NCBI GenBank assembly: GCA_964368985.1
Contig: CAYJDW010000021.1
Span: 1-40,455 of the forward strand
DNA length: 40,455 nucleotides
Reading direction: 5' to 3'
Origin: G023898405 sp964368985
GTDB taxonomy: Bacteria > Myxococcota > UBA727 > JABDBI01
The position numbers and the translations under genes are program-made. Shown one piece after another: positions 1 to 7,503 of this stretch (the stretch's first letter is position 1; every line of letters begins with the position of its first letter). The notes beneath the pieces were generated by a model. The model saw only the letters and a list, made by a program, of their open reading frames with translations. It ran no database searches and had not been told where the DNA came from.

Positions 1-2
1 CT

Positions 3-872
3 TATTTTTTAAAAATTAGCGATCGAAAAGAACACCTACGAATACTCGATAAAAAGCTCAATGATATCGATGAAGAAACGATCAAAAAACGTTATCCAAA
101 CATCTCGCAAAATATTAATTTTATCTCGTTTCTGATCGAGGAAGAAAAGGCAATCATGATAAGAGAAATTAAAAAAATTAAGACTTTTATAGAAGACGAA
201 AAACTATTTAATATATGGACTTTTAATTCTGCAGTTAAATTGCTGCAAGGTGGCCCTACTTTTATCGATACAGGTTATGCAACCCTTTCGAAAGACATCA
301 GACAAAACATATTGGGCGATTTGAATGATCATGGTCTATTCAAGAGCCCTTCGCCACTTGATTATGACCCGGCCGCAGCTGTAAAAGAGATCGTCAATAA
401 AAGGCCCAGTGCTGACCGCTTGCTTTTAGCGTCATCGCATACTGATAGAGAGGGCAGCACAAAGAGAGAAAACGATATAGCCTGGAACAAAGATGCTGAT
501 CTTGGGGCGGAGATTATAGGCGATATCAATGACCAAAGCGTTCTTGAAGCCATCCCAGATGAAAGATTCATGACAATAATAGACAATAGCGGTTTTGGCT
601 CCAACCTCTTAAATGAGGCGACAGTTGCCCAACTTTACCGTATTTTAAAACCGGGGGGTCAGTTTTACGTTAACGGCGACGATGGCGAGAATTTTTCCAA
701 AAAGGAGGAGATTACAGCAAAGCTCGCTGAAACACTACGCTCTGCCGGTTTTGAGTTAATTGTTAGCGACGAACCCATACCCTCCTCAAGGCCTAGTTCT
801 GACTATGCAATAGTTTATGACGAAATCTCAAAACAACGTTTTTTTATAGTTGGCGCACGCAAGAAATTGTAA
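3..872 (+). CDS. Hypothetical protein, 5'-partial, methyltransferase-like C-terminus
   Basis: The first ATG is at 156, but the same frame has no stop back to base 3. The visible 290 codons are therefore probably the C-terminal part of a larger protein that begins outside the window. The stretch before the ATG is lysine/glutamate-rich and probably helical. The last ~150 residues look like the second half of a class I SAM-dependent methyltransferase: a GDIND segment, an acidic strand (TIIDNSG), then LYRILKPGGQFYV, the usual strand/turn after the catalytic region, and a final pair of strands (YAIVYDE, RFFIVGARK). The SAM-binding glycine loop is not visible, so activity cannot be claimed. No close neighbour on the same strand gives a functional hint. 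The fold assignment is inference from motif shape. The family was not recognised. Confidence 0.6.
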   Translation, partial: YFLKISDRKEHLRILDKKLNDIDEETIKKRYPNISQNINFISFLIEEEKAIMIREIKKIKTFIEDEKLFNIWTFNSAVKLLQGGPTFIDTGYATLSKDIRQNILGDLNDHGLFKSPSPLDYDPAAAVKEIVNKRPSADRLLLASSHTDREGSTKRENDIAWNKDADLGAEIIGDINDQSVLEAIPDERFMTIIDNSGFGSNLLNEATVAQLYRILKPGGQFYVNGDDGENFSKKEEITAKLAETLRSAGFELIVSDEPIPSSRPSSDYAIVYDEISKQRFFIVGARKKL

Positions 873-1014
873 TGCTTTTTTTACGAGATTAGCCGCAGCT
901 GTTCTTAACCTACATGCCTGTTCTGTTACCGTTATCACGCCATGCCGTGCAGCTGACCCAGAGCGGAAGATTAACCAATTTTCAGCAGGTCCTTGGAACT
1001 TGCCAAAACCTTGG

Positions 1015-1049
1015 CCTAGCGAGACAGTGTAAGCTCGAGAGGTTTTTTT
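1015..1049 (+). terminator. Possible weak intrinsic terminator
   Basis: CCT..CGAG at 1015-1023 can pair with CTCG..AGG at 1034-1042, leaving a two-base internal mismatch, and seven T follow directly. It could end transcription of the gene that stops at 872, but it is 140 bases downstream and overlaps the frameshifted 3' end of the opposing nucleotidyltransferase. Low confidence. Confidence 0.3.
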
Positions 1050-1104
1050 ATTAGTTTGCCCGTGGAACTCATTTCAAAGGAGGCGACGATATCCTTCGCA
1101 TAGC

Positions 1105-1371
1105 TCAGCGCAACATCTGAAAATCCCGCATCACAGTAAAATGGGGAGGCACATCGCTTTCTTCTAGCTCATCCTTAATTTCAGACAATAAAAAAGGTGG
1201 CAGAGGTGTCGACGGCGAGAATAAAGCCACATCCACATCAGACCTTGGTCGGGCTGTGTTGTTTGCTCTCGAGCCGAACAAATATACACGAATGGAATAC
1301 CCTTTAATTTTCGCGAGTATGATGCTCTTGATTTTTTTTACATAGGGATTTTGTGTATTGTTGATAGGCAT
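1105..1371 (-). CDS. MNT-type minimal nucleotidyltransferase, probably frameshifted
   Basis: An 88-residue product of the DNA polymerase beta-like nucleotidyltransferase superfamily. The defining motif is complete: GSRA, a ten-residue spacer, then DVDVALF, which supplies the two metal-binding aspartates. Such MntA-like proteins usually pair with a HEPN partner as toxin-antitoxin modules, where they AMPylate the toxin. No HEPN gene is visible nearby. The frame stops right after the RDFQMLR tail. If one base is added in the A4 run at 1120-1123 (T4 on the coding strand), the reading becomes RDFSDVALSYAKDIVASFE and runs on to a stop at 1016-1018. That gives about 118 residues and a tail like that of intact family members. 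It is either a decayed gene or a sequencing indel. Confidence 0.6.
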   Translation of the reverse strand: MPINNTQNPYVKKIKSIILAKIKGYSIRVYLFGSRANNTARPRSDVDVALFSPSTPLPPFLLSEIKDELEESDVPPHFTVMRDFQMLR

Positions 1372-1462
1372 GATGGTGAGCCTAGCATAAAAAAATCAGC
1401 GGCTATACGAGTGCCCATCACTATTCGATTTTAGAATAAAAATGCCCATCATCTCGTCGAGT

Positions 1463-2701
1463 TCACGGACTAACGCATGTATTTTTATGCTTTGGCCAAT
1501 GAGCTTTCTGGCATTGAGCGTCGCAATACAGTGCTAGCTTACACCGAGCACAGCGTTTGGCTGTTTTGAGAGTTTTAGAACAAGCATTACAGATTTTTTG
1601 CCCTATCAATGAATCGCAAGGGTGAGCGCCAGGAATGATGCTATGGGTAAAATTTTGAAACGAGCTCAGGGAAAGCGCTTCAGAGGTTAAGGCCCTTGAG
1701 CCAAGAGCGAGCTTTGGTTTACCAAAGAGTTTTTCCAAATCTGCTAACATGTCGACCGTATGTGCTGCACCTGAAGTTTGAATTACTAAATCCTTAGGCT
1801 CTAAAGAAGATACCGCGCGAATAATATCAATCATAAAACCAATATTCGCTATGCCAGAATGGACGAAGTTTAGATAACTCGTATCGACTTCAACAGTTTT
1901 CCGATGCAATTCTTCCAAAAGGGCGAGCTTATTATCGTTAGATGCAAGAATATTAGATCGATGGAATTCGGCGAGTGAATCATAGGAAGATGAGGCGGGA
2001 ACCAACGTTAAAAAAGCCTCAAATGAGTTCAAGAAATTTGTAGTTTTGGTTAATAAGGAAACACTATTCTCTTCAATAAAGGCTGCAATATTCTCATTTT
2101 GAGCAAACTCTTGTCCCAGCCTCCCTAGCTCTGCAAATACATTTTCTGCTTCTTTGCCTGCGCGATTAAATAGGTCTGTGAGGTCTGTCTTGGAAAAATA
2201 TTCATTTGGATCTTTTGCCATGAGAAAGTCTTTAAAATCTTTGAGTGCCCTGTTCTGATATAAAGCGATTTCTTGGGGCGAAAAACGCGATTTCTGAGCA
2301 AAAAGCATGTGCTCAAGAAACATTCTATAACGGTTAAAAAAGTGTACTGAATACATTGAAGTTTGAGATCGTCGGTCGGCTTTTGTATAGGAAAACAACG
2401 CTTCATTTCTAGCGTATCCCGGAAATTTTCCGTCAAAATCATCGTTCCAATTTCCATTAAGTTCAAAATACAAATAATAACTAGGTGATTCATCTACGCA
2501 ATGGACAGACTTGCCCTGCTTGAGGGAACGATCGATTAATTCAAAAAACTCCTTACTATAGAGCTGGTCTTTATCCTCAATATGAACATCGCCAATAACA
2601 ATTAAGTCAGTTTTATTAATTTTATAATGATAGAGTGAAATTGGGATAGCGAAAGATTTTAGGCTTAGTAAAAATATAGTTACAATAGATAGATTTTTCA
2701 T
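1463..2701 (-). CDS. Exported TraB/Tiki-like protein with C-terminal MYND zinc finger
   Basis: The ATG at 2701 gives 412 residues with a clear signal peptide (MKNLSIVTIFLLSLKSFA). An upstream in-frame TTG at 2728 would spoil it. Residues ~32-42 read DLIVIGDVHIE and residues 311-314 read GAAH, followed by a helix and LFG. A GxxH near the start and a GAAH near the end of the domain are the hallmark spacing of the TraB/Tiki/ChaN-like superfamily, which includes metal-dependent proteases and haem-binding proteins. Residues 371-409 form a complete MYND finger with all eight ligands: C-x2-C, C-x2-C, C-x3-C, H-x3-H and a last C, with the HW and HK signature. MYND fingers are protein-protein interaction modules common in eukaryotes and rare in bacteria. 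The combination with an export signal suggests a secreted or host-directed protein, which is inference. The TraB/Tiki assignment is tentative; the MYND assignment is firm. Confidence 0.7.
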   Translation of the reverse strand: MKNLSIVTIFLLSLKSFAIPISLYHYKINKTDLIVIGDVHIEDKDQLYSKEFFELIDRSLKQGKSVHCVDESPSYYLYFELNGNWNDDFDGKFPGYARNEALFSYTKADRRSQTSMYSVHFFNRYRMFLEHMLFAQKSRFSPQEIALYQNRALKDFKDFLMAKDPNEYFSKTDLTDLFNRAGKEAENVFAELGRLGQEFAQNENIAAFIEENSVSLLTKTTNFLNSFEAFLTLVPASSSYDSLAEFHRSNILASNDNKLALLEELHRKTVEVDTSYLNFVHSGIANIGFMIDIIRAVSSLEPKDLVIQTSGAAHTVDMLADLEKLFGKPKLALGSRALTSEALSLSSFQNFTHSIIPGAHPCDSLIGQKICNACSKTLKTAKRCARCKLALYCDAQCQKAHWPKHKNTCVSP

Positions 2702-2731
2702 AGTGTTTGTAAGATATAAGAGTATCAAAAT

Positions 2732-2760
2732 TTGTCAATGTGCATCTAAATCCCTTAAAT
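2732..2760 (+). promoter_or_regulatory. Sigma-70-type promoter for the 6S RNA candidate
   Basis: TTGTCA at 2732-2737 and TTAAAT at 2755-2760 are separated by 17 bases, the optimal spacing. Transcription would start near 2767, just upstream of the first strand of the closing stem of the predicted RNA. It diverges from the MYND-protein gene. Confidence 0.55.
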
Positions 2761-2766
2761 ATCCAT

Positions 2767-2962
2767 TCGTTATTAAAATATCCTCATAGTGTTTTGGCGG
2801 AGTGGCTAACTGACAAAGGTATATAGTTTAGTGAAAAGTCGCTTGCTCTCAGCCTGAGATGGGCTCTCATAACTGCAGTTTTTCATGCCACATTCGCGGC
2901 AACCTTCAAAGGTGCAAACTACACAGACGAAGTTTCTGTGGCGGCATAGACTATTTTGCGGG
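2767..2962 (+). ncRNA. ssrS: 6S RNA (ssrS) candidate
   Basis: No open frame occupies this spacer, but its 3' half follows the order of elements in E. coli 6S RNA, compared from memory: AACTGC, then an ACATTC box (2891-2896), a short hairpin ACCTT..AAGGT (E. coli has a CCTTGAA/TTCAAGG hairpin here), then CAGA..TCTG and the characteristic GGCGGCAT (2941-2947 region) on the 3' strand. AAAATA at 2775-2780 pairs with TATTTT at 2952-2957, and ATAGTTTA at 2823-2830 can pair with TAGACTAT at 2947-2954; the two pairings share bases, so they are alternatives. The apical arm is formed by the CTCAGCCTGAG region (2839-2849). The predicted length of ~195 nt is normal. 6S RNA mimics an open promoter and binds the housekeeping RNA polymerase holoenzyme in stationary phase. 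The ends are estimates. Confidence 0.65.
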
Positions 2963-3008
2963 GATAAGTAACATAAGATACAAGGACCGGCGCATAATAT
3001 GGCAAGCC

Positions 3009-6000
3009 TTAGCTTAAAACATCATCCAAAAACAATTGTTTAGCCTTGCCTGGAGCCGCTTTTTTAGGGGCCGGGCTGCTTATTTTTAAGCTCTCAAAGG
3101 CCTGCTGCACATGGACCGACACGATTTTACTGGATCCCGCATCCTCCATGGTAACGCCATAAAGTTGATCAGCCGATTCCATGGTTTTTCGATTGTGGGT
3201 AATAACAATGAATTGGGAAAGTTCCGACATTTCTTTGATTAGTTGACTAAAACGCGAAACGTTCGCCTCATCAAGAGGCGCATCCACTTCATCCAGCAGG
3301 CAAAAAGGTGAAGGCTTGATTAAGAATATTGCCATAATCAGACTGATGGCAGTAAGAGCCTTTTCACCACCGCTCATAAGCTCAATGGAACCCACATTTT
3401 TACCGGGCGGTTTCGCCATAATATCAACGCCACACGTCAATAAATCCTCGTCGTCAGTCAATATCAATTCGGCAACCCCGCCGTTAAATAGGCGCGGAAA
3501 TACTTGAGAAAACTGTTTATTAATACTGTTGAAAGCCTCAATAAATCTCATACGAGTAGTTTTATTAATTTTTTTAATCGCGCTTTCTAACTGATTAAGA
3601 GCATCTTCTAAATCGGTAATTTGAGCATCTAAGAAATCCTTGCGAGCTTTAAATTCACTATATTCATTGGCCGCATTTTCATTCACTGAACCAATCTTTT
3701 CCAAGGCTCGCTTAAGTTCATCCATTTCCTTCTTAGAACTCTGTTGATCAAGCGGAATATGATGAAAATCAGTGAGTTCATGAGCAAGAATTAGATTGTA
3801 TCTTTCCAAAATCCGTTCACTCAGATTTTTAATATCATTTTCAATGTTATTAATAACCAAAACCTGCGCCAACAGCTCACGATTTTCCTGCTCAATCTGT
3901 CCCTTTAAAACGCCCAGCGATTTCTCAGCGGTATTTTTGCTCTCACTCAGCTCAGCGCACAAAACCCGCAAAGAGAGAAGCTGGCGCTCGCATTCAGTGA
4001 TTTCTTTTCTTAACTGCTCGATTTTCTTCAAGATCTGACGTTCTTTTTCTTTGAGCTTTAGCTCTTCGTCCTTTTTCTCATCGGCCTGACCTCTGAATAA
4101 ATCCATTTGGGTCTGGACGTGGTCTTTTGAAATTTCGGCCTGCTGGGAGGCATTTTTCATGCTGGTAGTCTTTTCCTGGCAGCTCGCTTTTTCAATTTCC
4201 AGCGCTTTTAACTCATTTTGATAATGATCATAGTTTTGCTCACTTACTAAGCGAGCATTTTTGACTTGATCAAGAACTTCTTCAAGCTCTTTATGTTCAT
4301 TGAGGGCACGTGCCCACTCAGCCTGCAGCTCAACTTTTCTTTGGTCATTATTCTGGACATTTTTTAACAGCATCGCCAATTTATCATGCAAGCGTTGCTG
4401 ATCCACCTCGAGCCTATTGCTCTCATGTTTTTTCTGCCGGAGATTTTCTTCTAGCCGAATAAGGCCCAAGGAAAGCGGCTTCAAATCTTCGAGGAGCAAA
4501 AGCTTCGCATCCTCGAGGCAATCCAGTTTGTCCTTTAAAACTTCAATGATATCTTGTTGATCACCGCGGGTTTTCTCAAGCTCGACAAGCTTCTTTTCTA
4601 ATTCACTTTGCTCATTTTTTCGTTGCAAAACGCCCTTATTATTGGCGGTACCATAGATGATGGCGCGTCCATCAGGCGTGAGCAGCTCGCCGGTGGTGGT
4701 GACAATAAAAGCCTGCGACAAGCGGGCGGCTGGCCAATGATCCAGCGCTTGCTCGAAATCATCTGCGAAAAAATAGCGAGACAATTTAGTAGCGAGATTC
4801 ACATACTCGCTGTCGTTTATTGTAAAAAAATCGCTCATGCATTTTAGGCCGAGGAGCTTTCCGGCCGGCATCATGTCTGCATCATCCAATACAAAGAAAC
4901 TCGTCGTGGCTGATTTTTTATTCTTTAATAAAATACTCGTTCGCTTAAGATCTTCTTTTTTACTAATAAGACCCGTGTCGAGCAAATGGCTCAAACATTT
5001 CTCGACGGTATCAGTAAATCCCGCCGGCACATTTATTGCATCCGCCACGACGCCTTTTAGGAGATCCTGGGAGAGCAAAGTGGCAATGCCACTATCACTC
5101 CACTCCAGTTTTTGGTCGATCTCTTTAAGAGAAGACAAACGTGAAGTCGCCTGGCGCATAGCTTCAAGCGTGGCATTGAGTAATTTTTCGCTGTTTATAC
5201 GCTCGTTATCGATGCTTTTCATAGCAGCATCAGACTCGTTCAACTTAGTCTTGAGCTGCATTTCCCGCGCTTGGCCTAGATTCAGTTCATGGGCAATTGC
5301 GGCAAGACGATTATCGAGTTCAAGAGCTTCTTGCTTTTTATCCGCTAGTTCGTTCTCGGCGCTTAAAAGATCCGATTTTCTCAAAGCTTCTTGAGAAACC
5401 AAAGCATTTAATTCCGCTTGCATACGCGCAGCAAGCGTGGCCGCACTCAGGATTTTTGCCTGTAAATCGCGCTCTTTTAGTAAATTGTTTTGTCGATCGA
5501 GAATAACTTGTTGGCCATTATCTTTTTTAGCAGCAATGTGCTGATTGATTGCTAAAAGCTGCTCGCTGGCAAGCCGATGCTGCTCGTTACACTGTGCAAT
5601 ATTTTGCTCAAGCTCAGTTTTTCTTTCTGCCAAATCACCAAGCTGCAGTTCTACTCGGGTAATAAAATTTTGATTATCAGCCAGCGTTTGCTTGGTATAT
5701 TCCAAATCTTTGTTCAGCAAATCTTCCGAGTTTTTATGCTGCAGACCAAGGTCTTCGAGCAGCCTTTTTTGTTCATGCTTTTCCGAATATTCTTTTAAAA
5801 CACGATCAAAAGATTGCTCAATGACGGCGATATCGCGTTTAAGATCATCAATTTTTTTATTTAGGCTAGCACTATAATTATTGACAAAATTGAGTCTCGC
5901 TAAAAAAGCCAAATATTGATGAGAAGAAACATGTAAATCCAGGCGACGAATAGTAGTTTTAAGTCCGTTAACTTGATCGAGTTTTTCTTTATCACGCCAA

Positions 6001-6623
6001 AGCGCATTTACGCGTTTTTCGATTTCATTACGAATATCAACAATACGATCTAAATTGGTTCTGGTTGCCTCAATGCGCCTCTCGGCTGCGGCTTTTTTGG
6101 ATTTATATTTAGTAATACCCGCCGCTTCTTCAATAATAGCCCGTCGATCATGAGGCTTTGCAGAAATTACTTCGTTGACGCGGCCTTGCTCAATAATCGA
6201 ATAAGCCTTGGTGCCCACGCCAGTGCCCATGAAGAATTCAGAAATATCTTTGAGCCGAGCTTTTTGTCGATTGATTTCATATTCTGATTCGCCAGTTTTA
6301 TAGAGCCGGCGGGTAATACTTATTTCAGTGTAATGGTTATAATCAAGCGGCGCGTCTTGGCTGAGATTTTCTAGGGTCAGGGTAACTTCTGCAAAACCTA
6401 AAGCAGCTTTTTTTTCGGAGCCGCAAAAAATGATGTCTTGCATGTTGCCGCCACGCAAATGGCGCGCGTTTTGCTCACCCATCACCCAGCGCAAAGCATC
6501 GACAACATTGGATTTGCCGCAACCGTTCGGCCCCACCACACCCGTCACCCCATCACCAAAAGTGATGGATTGCCGACTTGCAAATGATTTAAAGCCAAAA
6601 ATATCTAATTTCTTAACACGCAT
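3009..6623 (-). CDS. smc: Chromosome segregation protein Smc
   Basis: The 1204-residue SMC ATPase organises and segregates the chromosome, normally with ScpA and ScpB (not in this window). The layout is classical. The N-terminal ATPase head has its Walker A loop at 31-39 (GPNGCGKSN). Long heptad-rich coiled coils occupy ~170-500 and ~670-1010 around a hinge at ~510-660, whose VVADAINV segment and glycine-rich turns are recognisable. The C-terminal head has the ABC signature SGGEK at 1084-1088 and Walker B CLLDEVDAPLDE at ~1108-1119. The residue before the signature is Met instead of the usual Leu. A basic, alanine/proline-rich tail (~1180-1200) follows the head. The ATG opens directly into the conserved MRVKKLDIFGFKSF start. 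It is the last gene of a group with the TPR and AI-2E permease genes, 70 bases after the TPR stop. Confidence 0.97.
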   Translation of the reverse strand: MRVKKLDIFGFKSFASRQSITFGDGVTGVVGPNGCGKSNVVDALRWVMGEQNARHLRGGNMQDIIFCGSEKKAALGFAEVTLTLENLSQDAPLDYNHYTEISITRRLYKTGESEYEINRQKARLKDISEFFMGTGVGTKAYSIIEQGRVNEVISAKPHDRRAIIEEAAGITKYKSKKAAAERRIEATRTNLDRIVDIRNEIEKRVNALWRDKEKLDQVNGLKTTIRRLDLHVSSHQYLAFLARLNFVNNYSASLNKKIDDLKRDIAVIEQSFDRVLKEYSEKHEQKRLLEDLGLQHKNSEDLLNKDLEYTKQTLADNQNFITRVELQLGDLAERKTELEQNIAQCNEQHRLASEQLLAINQHIAAKKDNGQQVILDRQNNLLKERDLQAKILSAATLAARMQAELNALVSQEALRKSDLLSAENELADKKQEALELDNRLAAIAHELNLGQAREMQLKTKLNESDAAMKSIDNERINSEKLLNATLEAMRQATSRLSSLKEIDQKLEWSDSGIATLLSQDLLKGVVADAINVPAGFTDTVEKCLSHLLDTGLISKKEDLKRTSILLKNKKSATTSFFVLDDADMMPAGKLLGLKCMSDFFTINDSEYVNLATKLSRYFFADDFEQALDHWPAARLSQAFIVTTTGELLTPDGRAIIYGTANNKGVLQRKNEQSELEKKLVELEKTRGDQQDIIEVLKDKLDCLEDAKLLLLEDLKPLSLGLIRLEENLRQKKHESNRLEVDQQRLHDKLAMLLKNVQNNDQRKVELQAEWARALNEHKELEEVLDQVKNARLVSEQNYDHYQNELKALEIEKASCQEKTTSMKNASQQAEISKDHVQTQMDLFRGQADEKKDEELKLKEKERQILKKIEQLRKEITECERQLLSLRVLCAELSESKNTAEKSLGVLKGQIEQENRELLAQVLVINNIENDIKNLSERILERYNLILAHELTDFHHIPLDQQSSKKEMDELKRALEKIGSVNENAANEYSEFKARKDFLDAQITDLEDALNQLESAIKKINKTTRMRFIEAFNSINKQFSQVFPRLFNGGVAELILTDDEDLLTCGVDIMAKPPGKNVGSIELMSGGEKALTAISLIMAIFLIKPSPFCLLDEVDAPLDEANVSRFSQLIKEMSELSQFIVITHNRKTMESADQLYGVTMEDAGSSKIVSVHVQQAFESLKISSPAPKKAAPGKAKQLFLDDVLS

Positions 6624-6649
6624 GTAGCCTAACTCACCAAACTCGAGAG

Positions 6650-6682
6650 TGCCCTACTAATACCTTACATCATATTAGGGCA
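6650..6682 (-). other. Stem-loop between the TPR gene and smc
   Basis: TGCCCT-act-AAT at 6650-6661 pairs with ATTAGGGCA at 6674-6682: nine base pairs with a three-base bulge and a 12-base loop. It lies in the 70-base gap upstream of smc on the transcribed strand. No U-run follows, so it is not a standard terminator. It could be an mRNA stability or processing element. Function unknown. Confidence 0.35.
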
Positions 6683-6693
6683 AGGCACTGAGC

Positions 6694-7491
6694 TTAGGGG
6701 TTCTTACACAGATATTCGTCGTTTTCAATAAAACTTGTTGCATGTTTGTGATCAAGTTTGAGAGCGCGTTTGAGCAATAACTTGGCTTCCTTGCTACGTT
6801 TTTGGCGAGTAAGGAGCGAGGCGAGCGACAAAATAGCTTCAATATGCTGTGAATTTATTTTAATGGCCGCAGCAAAAGCTTTCTCAGCTTCATCAAGAAA
6901 TCCTTGATCATGATAGCAAGATCCCAAGCAATACCAGGCTGCATCATTTTTTTCTTGCTCACTCACCACTTTCAAAAGCTCTTTAATGGCGCGAACATTT
7001 TGACCGAGCGCTACCAGCGACAAGGCTAAATGATAACGAATTTCCGGGTCTTCTTCGCTCTGCGTCAAAGCGATTTCAAAATGGGCCAAAGCTTGATCAT
7101 GCTTGTCTTCCCCCGCCAAACACAATCCTAAATTAAATCGCGACTGGTAAAATTCACTATCGATTTTAAAAGAGCGGCGAAAGCAAGTAGAGGCCAACTG
7201 ACTTGCATGATTTGCGAGAAAACAACCAAGATTATGAAGCGCACAAGGATTATCGGGCTCTAGGGACAAAGCTTTCGTATAAGAGCTCAAAGCGCCCAAA
7301 AGATCGCCTTTGTCGGCGTAAACGGTGCCGAGGTTATCATAACCTTGAGCAGAGTCCGGCGCATTCAAAATAGCCTTTTGAAATTCCTTGATGGCTTCAT
7401 CGAGCCAACCGCGTTCTGCTAATTCAATACCGCGTGAATTATGCTGATTCGAACGGGATGTATTATCCATTTGATCACGATTGGTTGACAT
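6694..7491 (-). CDS. TPR repeat protein
   Basis: A 265-residue protein built almost wholly of tetratricopeptide repeats, about seven units of 34 residues from residue ~15 to the end. Typical positions are visible: A..E.GW.DEAI..FQKAI...P (~25-45), YDNLGTVYADKGDLLGALSSYTKAL..EP (~51-80), RFNLGLCLAGEDKHDQALAHFEIAL, and AWYCLGSCYHDQGFLDEAEKAFAAAI. There is no signal peptide or membrane segment, so it is probably a cytoplasmic scaffold. An AAAGAGGTG ribosome site lies just ahead of the ATG. The gene starts 12 bases after the AI-2E permease stop and precedes smc, so the three are likely co-transcribed. TPRs bind partner proteins; the partner here is unknown. Confidence 0.85.
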   Translation of the reverse strand: MSTNRDQMDNTSRSNQHNSRGIELAERGWLDEAIKEFQKAILNAPDSAQGYDNLGTVYADKGDLLGALSSYTKALSLEPDNPCALHNLGCFLANHASQLASTCFRRSFKIDSEFYQSRFNLGLCLAGEDKHDQALAHFEIALTQSEEDPEIRYHLALSLVALGQNVRAIKELLKVVSEQEKNDAAWYCLGSCYHDQGFLDEAEKAFAAAIKINSQHIEAILSLASLLTRQKRSKEAKLLLKRALKLDHKHATSFIENDEYLCKNP

Positions 7492-7503
7492 TCTGGCACC
7501 TCT

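Noticed and set aside
850..1032. 60-codon open frame overlapping the end of the first gene
   Set aside because: It starts from TTG without a ribosome site, has unlikely composition, and covers the opposing frameshifted nucleotidyltransferase tail.
2795..2815. GGCGGAGTGGCTAACTGA resembles the start of a tRNA-Ser/Leu gene
   Set aside because: No anticodon arm, T-loop (GGTTCGA) or acceptor complement follows. The region fits 6S RNA better.
4837..5394. 185-codon plus-strand open frame inside smc
   Set aside because: It is a shadow of the smc coding sequence: serine/arginine-rich with no start signal, while the smc frame is fully conserved.
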